Positions 11,893 to 13,484 of a stretch of DNA of 13,484 nucleotides are shown here, piece by piece (the first letter of the stretch is position 1; every line of letters starts with the position of its first letter). The notes below the pieces were generated by a model. The model did no database searches. It was not told the origin of the DNA and was given only the letters and a program-made list of their open reading frames with translations. Source of the DNA: a bacterium. GTDB lineage: Bacteria > UBP13 > UBA5359. Where the stretch lies: assembly GCA_028699365.1 (NCBI GenBank), contig JAQVUQ010000033.1, positions 1 through 13,484 of the forward strand. Direction: 5' to 3'. The position numbers and the translations under genes were made by a program.

Positions 11893-13484
11893 TTGGAAGG
11901 TACTAACTACGGTATGTTGAACATGTTTGTCCTGATAGCGGCGGCAGTGGGCCTGATCGGTATGCTCTATGCCATTTATACCGCTATAAAGGTGCTGAGA
12001 AAAGACCCCGGCAGCCGGGAGATGGTGGCCATATCGGATGCCGTTCATGAGGGGGCGATGGCTTTTCTGGGAAGGGAGTACAGGACCATCGCTCTGTTTG
12101 TGGCTATAGTCTTTGTTCTCCTTATTATCGGCATAGGGCTGTTGACAGGTATTGCTTTCGTGATAGGAGCCCTGTGTTCGACCACGGCCGGATACTTCGG
12201 CATGAAGATCTCGACCAGAGCCAACACCAGAACGGCACAGGCGGCTACCAAAAGTTTTGAACAGGCTTTGGGTGTGGCCTTTCCCGGCGGACTGGTGATG
12301 GGCATGTCTGTGGTCGGCATAGGGCTGTTTGGAGTATCAATGGTGTATTTCATCTTCAACAGCCTGGGGTCGGACCCTGGTGTTGCTCTCCAGGCTGCCA
12401 CTACGGCTATAGCCGGCTTCAGCATGGGCGCCAGTTCGGTGGCGCTGTTCGCCAGAGTCGGCGGCGGTATTTATACCAAGGCGGCCGATGTAGGCGCCGA
12501 TCTGGTAGGCAAGGTAGAAGTCGGTATCCCCGAGGATGATCCCCGCAATCCCGCCGTCATTGCCGACAACGTAGGCGATAATGTGGGTGATGTTGCCGGC
12601 ATGGGTGCGGATCTCTTCGAATCTTACGTGGGTTCGATAATATCGGCTATAATTATTGCCACCGCCGTGACGGCGATACCGGTGACCGAGGGCATCCTGC
12701 TGGCTCTGCTTCTGGCGGCCACAGGCCTGATCTCCTCCATTGCCGGGGCTCTCTTCGTGCGTAGCGACAACAACGCACAATCATCGCTGCGTAACGGAAC
12801 TTTCGGCAGTGCGGCCATATTCATTATTGGTGCCTTCTTTGTGACACGCTGGCTTATGGATGGGAATTTGTACTTCTTTTACGCCACTCTGTCCGGATTG
12901 GCGGCCGGTGTCATCATCGGTCTGACTGCAGAGTTATATACATCCGGCAAGACGGTGGAAGCCATCGCTGAGGCCTCCCAGACGGGTGCGGCCACCAATA
13001 TAATCAACGGTTTTGCCATAGGGATGAAGAGTACGGTAATTCCGATAATCATCATCAGTCTGGCCGTTCTTACAGCCTATCATTTCGGGGGCCTGGCCGG
13101 TCCCGGCGGCGGCTTTTACGGGATAGCCCTGGCGGCGGTAGGCATGTTATCCATTGCAGGCATGACGGTAGCCGTCGATGCTTACGGTCCGATAGCCGAT
13201 AATGCCGGCGGCATTGCCGAGATGGCCCATATGGGTTCTGAGGTCAGGCGTATAACCGATACGCTGGATTCGGCCGGCAACACCACCGCCGCCATAGCCA
13301 AAGGTTTTGCCATAGGATCGGCCGCACTGACGGCCCTGGCGCTCTTCTCGGCCTATATACAGTCAGTGAATCTGGCTCTTCCCGGAGCTTTGACCACTAT
13401 AAACGTTATGCGGCCCGGTGTAGTGGCCGGTCTCTTTATCGGCGGTGTCATACCCTTTGTCTTTGCTGCCATGGCAATGCAGGC
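11893..13484 (+). CDS. hppA: Membrane-bound ion-pumping pyrophosphatase, K+-dependent type (3' end outside window)
   Basis: This enzyme couples PPi hydrolysis to Na+ and/or H+ export. About 530 residues are visible of an expected 650-720; the frame is open to the last base. TTG at 11893 is chosen because AGAGG (11880-11884) is 8 bases upstream; TTG 11890 and GTG 11884 are in-frame alternatives. Signature blocks are '[20 protein letters not shown]' (190-209), '[21 protein letters not shown]' (225-245) and '[17 protein letters not shown]' (462-478). Ala466 stands where K+-independent enzymes carry Lys, so K+ dependence is expected. Glu243 in 'DLFE' is at the position used by Na+-pumping enzymes and some bacterial H+ pumps, whereas plant-type H+ pumps have Gly there. 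Na+ transport is therefore likely but not proven. Many membrane helices are evident. Confidence 0.95.
   Translation, partial: MEGTNYGMLNMFVLIAAAVGLIGMLYAIYTAIKVLRKDPGSREMVAISDAVHEGAMAFLGREYRTIALFVAIVFVLLIIGIGLLTGIAFVIGALCSTTAGYFGMKISTRANTRTAQAATKSFEQALGVAFPGGLVMGMSVVGIGLFGVSMVYFIFNSLGSDPGVALQAATTAIAGFSMGASSVALFARVGGGIYTKAADVGADLVGKVEVGIPEDDPRNPAVIADNVGDNVGDVAGMGADLFESYVGSIISAIIIATAVTAIPVTEGILLALLLAATGLISSIAGALFVRSDNNAQSSLRNGTFGSAAIFIIGAFFVTRWLMDGNLYFFYATLSGLAAGVIIGLTAELYTSGKTVEAIAEASQTGAATNIINGFAIGMKSTVIPIIIISLAVLTAYHFGGLAGPGGGFYGIALAAVGMLSIAGMTVAVDAYGPIADNAGGIAEMAHMGSEVRRITDTLDSAGNTTAAIAKGFAIGSAALTALALFSAYIQSVNLALPGALTTINVMRPGVVAGLFIGGVIPFVFAAMAMQ

Noticed and set aside
13261-13484. Frameshift or truncation at the end of hppA
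   Set aside because: The frame stays open to the last base and the family motifs are in register; the gene is simply cut by the window.

Overview
The window reads as chromosomal DNA of an anaerobic bacterium of the Bacillota (Firmicutes) type. The order rpmE - DUF1385 (YqhQ) - prfA - prmC is one I associate with Clostridia and their relatives, and the last gene encodes a membrane pyrophosphatase with the K+-dependent signature common in anaerobes. GC content is moderate, the Ile codon ATA is used freely, and TTG start codons look frequent. Lineage is inferred from gene order and protein style only. Every gene I support lies on the + strand.

Region 1 (1-3832) is an accessory cluster. It begins with the C-terminal end of a family 78 alpha-L-rhamnosidase-like glycosidase. 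Three paralogous uroporphyrinogen-decarboxylase-fold (URO-D) proteins follow in tandem, each with its own Shine-Dalgarno (SD) site. None is a convincing heme-pathway HemE. Their putative metal sites differ: the first keeps a corrinoid-methyltransferase-like His-x-Cys ... Cys set, and the other two lose different ligands. A link between plant-glycan or rhamnoside breakdown and a methyl-transfer or decarboxylation step is plausible but unproven.

Region 2 (3833-4946) holds a probable promoter (TTGACA, 17 bp, TAATAT), a leader with a small hairpin, and a 278-residue protein made almost entirely of four ~62-residue repeats. The repeats resemble the 'homing endonuclease associated repeat', but no nuclease domain is present.

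Region 3 (4947-11570) is housekeeping: rpmE (ribosomal protein L31) with its own promoter and a terminator-like hairpin, DUF1385/yqhQ, prfA (RF1), prmC (RF methyltransferase), a phosphohexomutase-like protein cut off after two of four domains, mtnA (methylthioribose-1-phosphate isomerase) and rodA (SEDS peptidoglycan polymerase). From prfA to rodA the junctions are tight or overlapping, suggesting one transcript; the 17-bp gap before mtnA is the widest if its upstream start is used.

Region 4 (11571-13484) is a 322-bp repeat-bearing spacer followed by hppA, an ion-pumping membrane pyrophosphatase that runs off the window end.

The most unusual signal is a set of short-period arrays (7 or 8 bp units) at gene boundaries: TTTAGC/GCTAAA octamers in inverted arrangement before prfA, AACCAAC and CAGGAGY heptamers at the 5' end of mtnA, and TYCTGAN heptamers (the complement of the CAGGAGY family) before hppA. 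In each case the array ends or begins within a few bases of a ribosome binding site or start codon. At mtnA the array is in frame and may add about 60 low-complexity residues to the protein.
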